Source: Selenomonadaceae bacterium
GTDB lineage: Bacteria > Bacillota > Negativicutes > Selenomonadales > Selenomonadaceae
Direction: 5' to 3'
Length of the DNA: 63,547 bases
NCBI GenBank assembly: GCA_017535925.1
Contig: JAFXTD010000019.1
Coordinates: forward strand, 1-63,547
Shown here: in pieces, positions 63,430-63,547 of the stretch
Layout of the letters: every line of letters begins with the position of its first letter
How positions within the stretch are numbered: the first letter of the stretch is position 1
The notes under the pieces: generated by a model
The model's database searches: none
The model's input: the letters and a program-made list of their open reading frames with translations, nothing else
What the model was told of the DNA's origin: nothing
Translations under genes and position numbers: made by a program

Positions 63430-63547
63430 TTTGTAACCTCCGCTATTGGTGTCGGTTGATTGCTCAAAATTTGTTCGGCGCGACCGACAAGCCGTCCCAT
63501 GTCGAGCGCGAACTTGATAAGTTCCGCCGTGTCCTTGCCGCGAAGAA
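63426..63547 (-). CDS. Hypothetical acidic protein (second printing, cut by window edge)
   Basis: This is the C-terminal part of the 109-aa protein whose complete copy is at 4906-5235. The N-terminus is missing only because the window ends. Confidence 0.7.
   Translation of the reverse strand, partial: LRGKDTAELIKFALDMGRLVGRAEQILSNQPTPIAEVTK

Larger units (their letters stand above)
58521..63547. repeat. Terminal repeat, right copy
   Basis: Second printing of bases 1-5027 (offset 58,520). The genes in it are the same physical genes if the molecule is circular. Confidence 0.95.

Noticed and set aside
1-63547. tRNA or rRNA genes
   Set aside because: I saw no cloverleaf with CCA-type acceptor or conserved T-loop, and no rRNA-like sequence. 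A tRNAscan-SE or Infernal run would settle it.

Overview
The window is one complete circular double-stranded DNA phage (or prophage, or phage-plasmid) genome of 58,520 bp, written past its own start: bases 1-5027 recur without visible change at 58521-63547. The virion genes describe a myovirus with a lambda-type head (Nu1-like small terminase, GpA-type large terminase, gpB-like portal, ClpP-like protease/scaffold, gpD-like decoration protein, gpE-like major capsid protein) joined to a P2-type contractile tail (sheath FI, tube FII, E/E+E' chaperone, tape measure, X, D, U, V, PAAR, W, J, I, H-like fibre). The host is probably a Negativicutes-like anaerobic Firmicute with an outer membrane. This is inferred from DUF2922-like proteins, a class III (anaerobic) ribonucleotide reductase and a Hol_Tox-like type I toxin; no sequence in the window names a host.

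Layout. The immunity region is at 10.7-13.4 kb. A Cro-like gene (minus) and a CI-like gene (plus) diverge from an operator array, and the plus strand continues with a SWIM protein, a lipoprotein and a RelBE/ParDE-like toxin-antitoxin pair. The minus strand from 10.9 kb down to 1, and on round the circle from 58.5 to 50.8 kb, is the early region: antirepressors, Sak4-like ATPase, DUF669 SSB-like protein, C5 methyltransferase, Gam, YopX proteins, RusA, NrdD, sliding clamp DnaN, ThyX, two more methyltransferase-type genes and a 1,102-aa primase-helicase. Between 50.2 and 50.8 kb is a 484-bp inverted duplication with GGTGACGAA iterons, which looks like a replication origin. Late genes run on the minus strand from 50.1 kb (RinA/ArpU-like activator) through packaging, head and tail to lysis genes and a secreted metallo-beta-lactamase-fold protein at 13.5 kb.

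Three cargo insertions break the late region: a plus-strand HNH endonuclease between sheath and tube genes (36 kb), a plus-strand 748-aa repeat protein with a divergent XRE regulator (26.5-29.4 kb), and a type I toxin-antitoxin cassette beside the tail fibres (21.6-21.9 kb). Two adenine/cytosine-N4-type methyltransferases sit among the baseplate and tail genes.

How it works together. The phage carries its own clamp, primase-helicase, dNTP supply (NrdD, ThyX), annealing/resolution proteins (Sak4-like, DUF669, RusA) and nuclease inhibitor (Gam), but no DNA polymerase and no recognisable integrase. A lysogeny switch with toxin-antitoxin loci, a probable origin and no integrase makes an extrachromosomal phage-plasmid lifestyle a reasonable hypothesis. 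The loci I consider most worth attention are the origin-like inverted duplication and the sequence it shares with the primase gene, the 748-aa multi-start protein, the type I toxin-antitoxin cassette, the 30-bp-spaced operator array, and the baseplate genes inserted between portal and protease.
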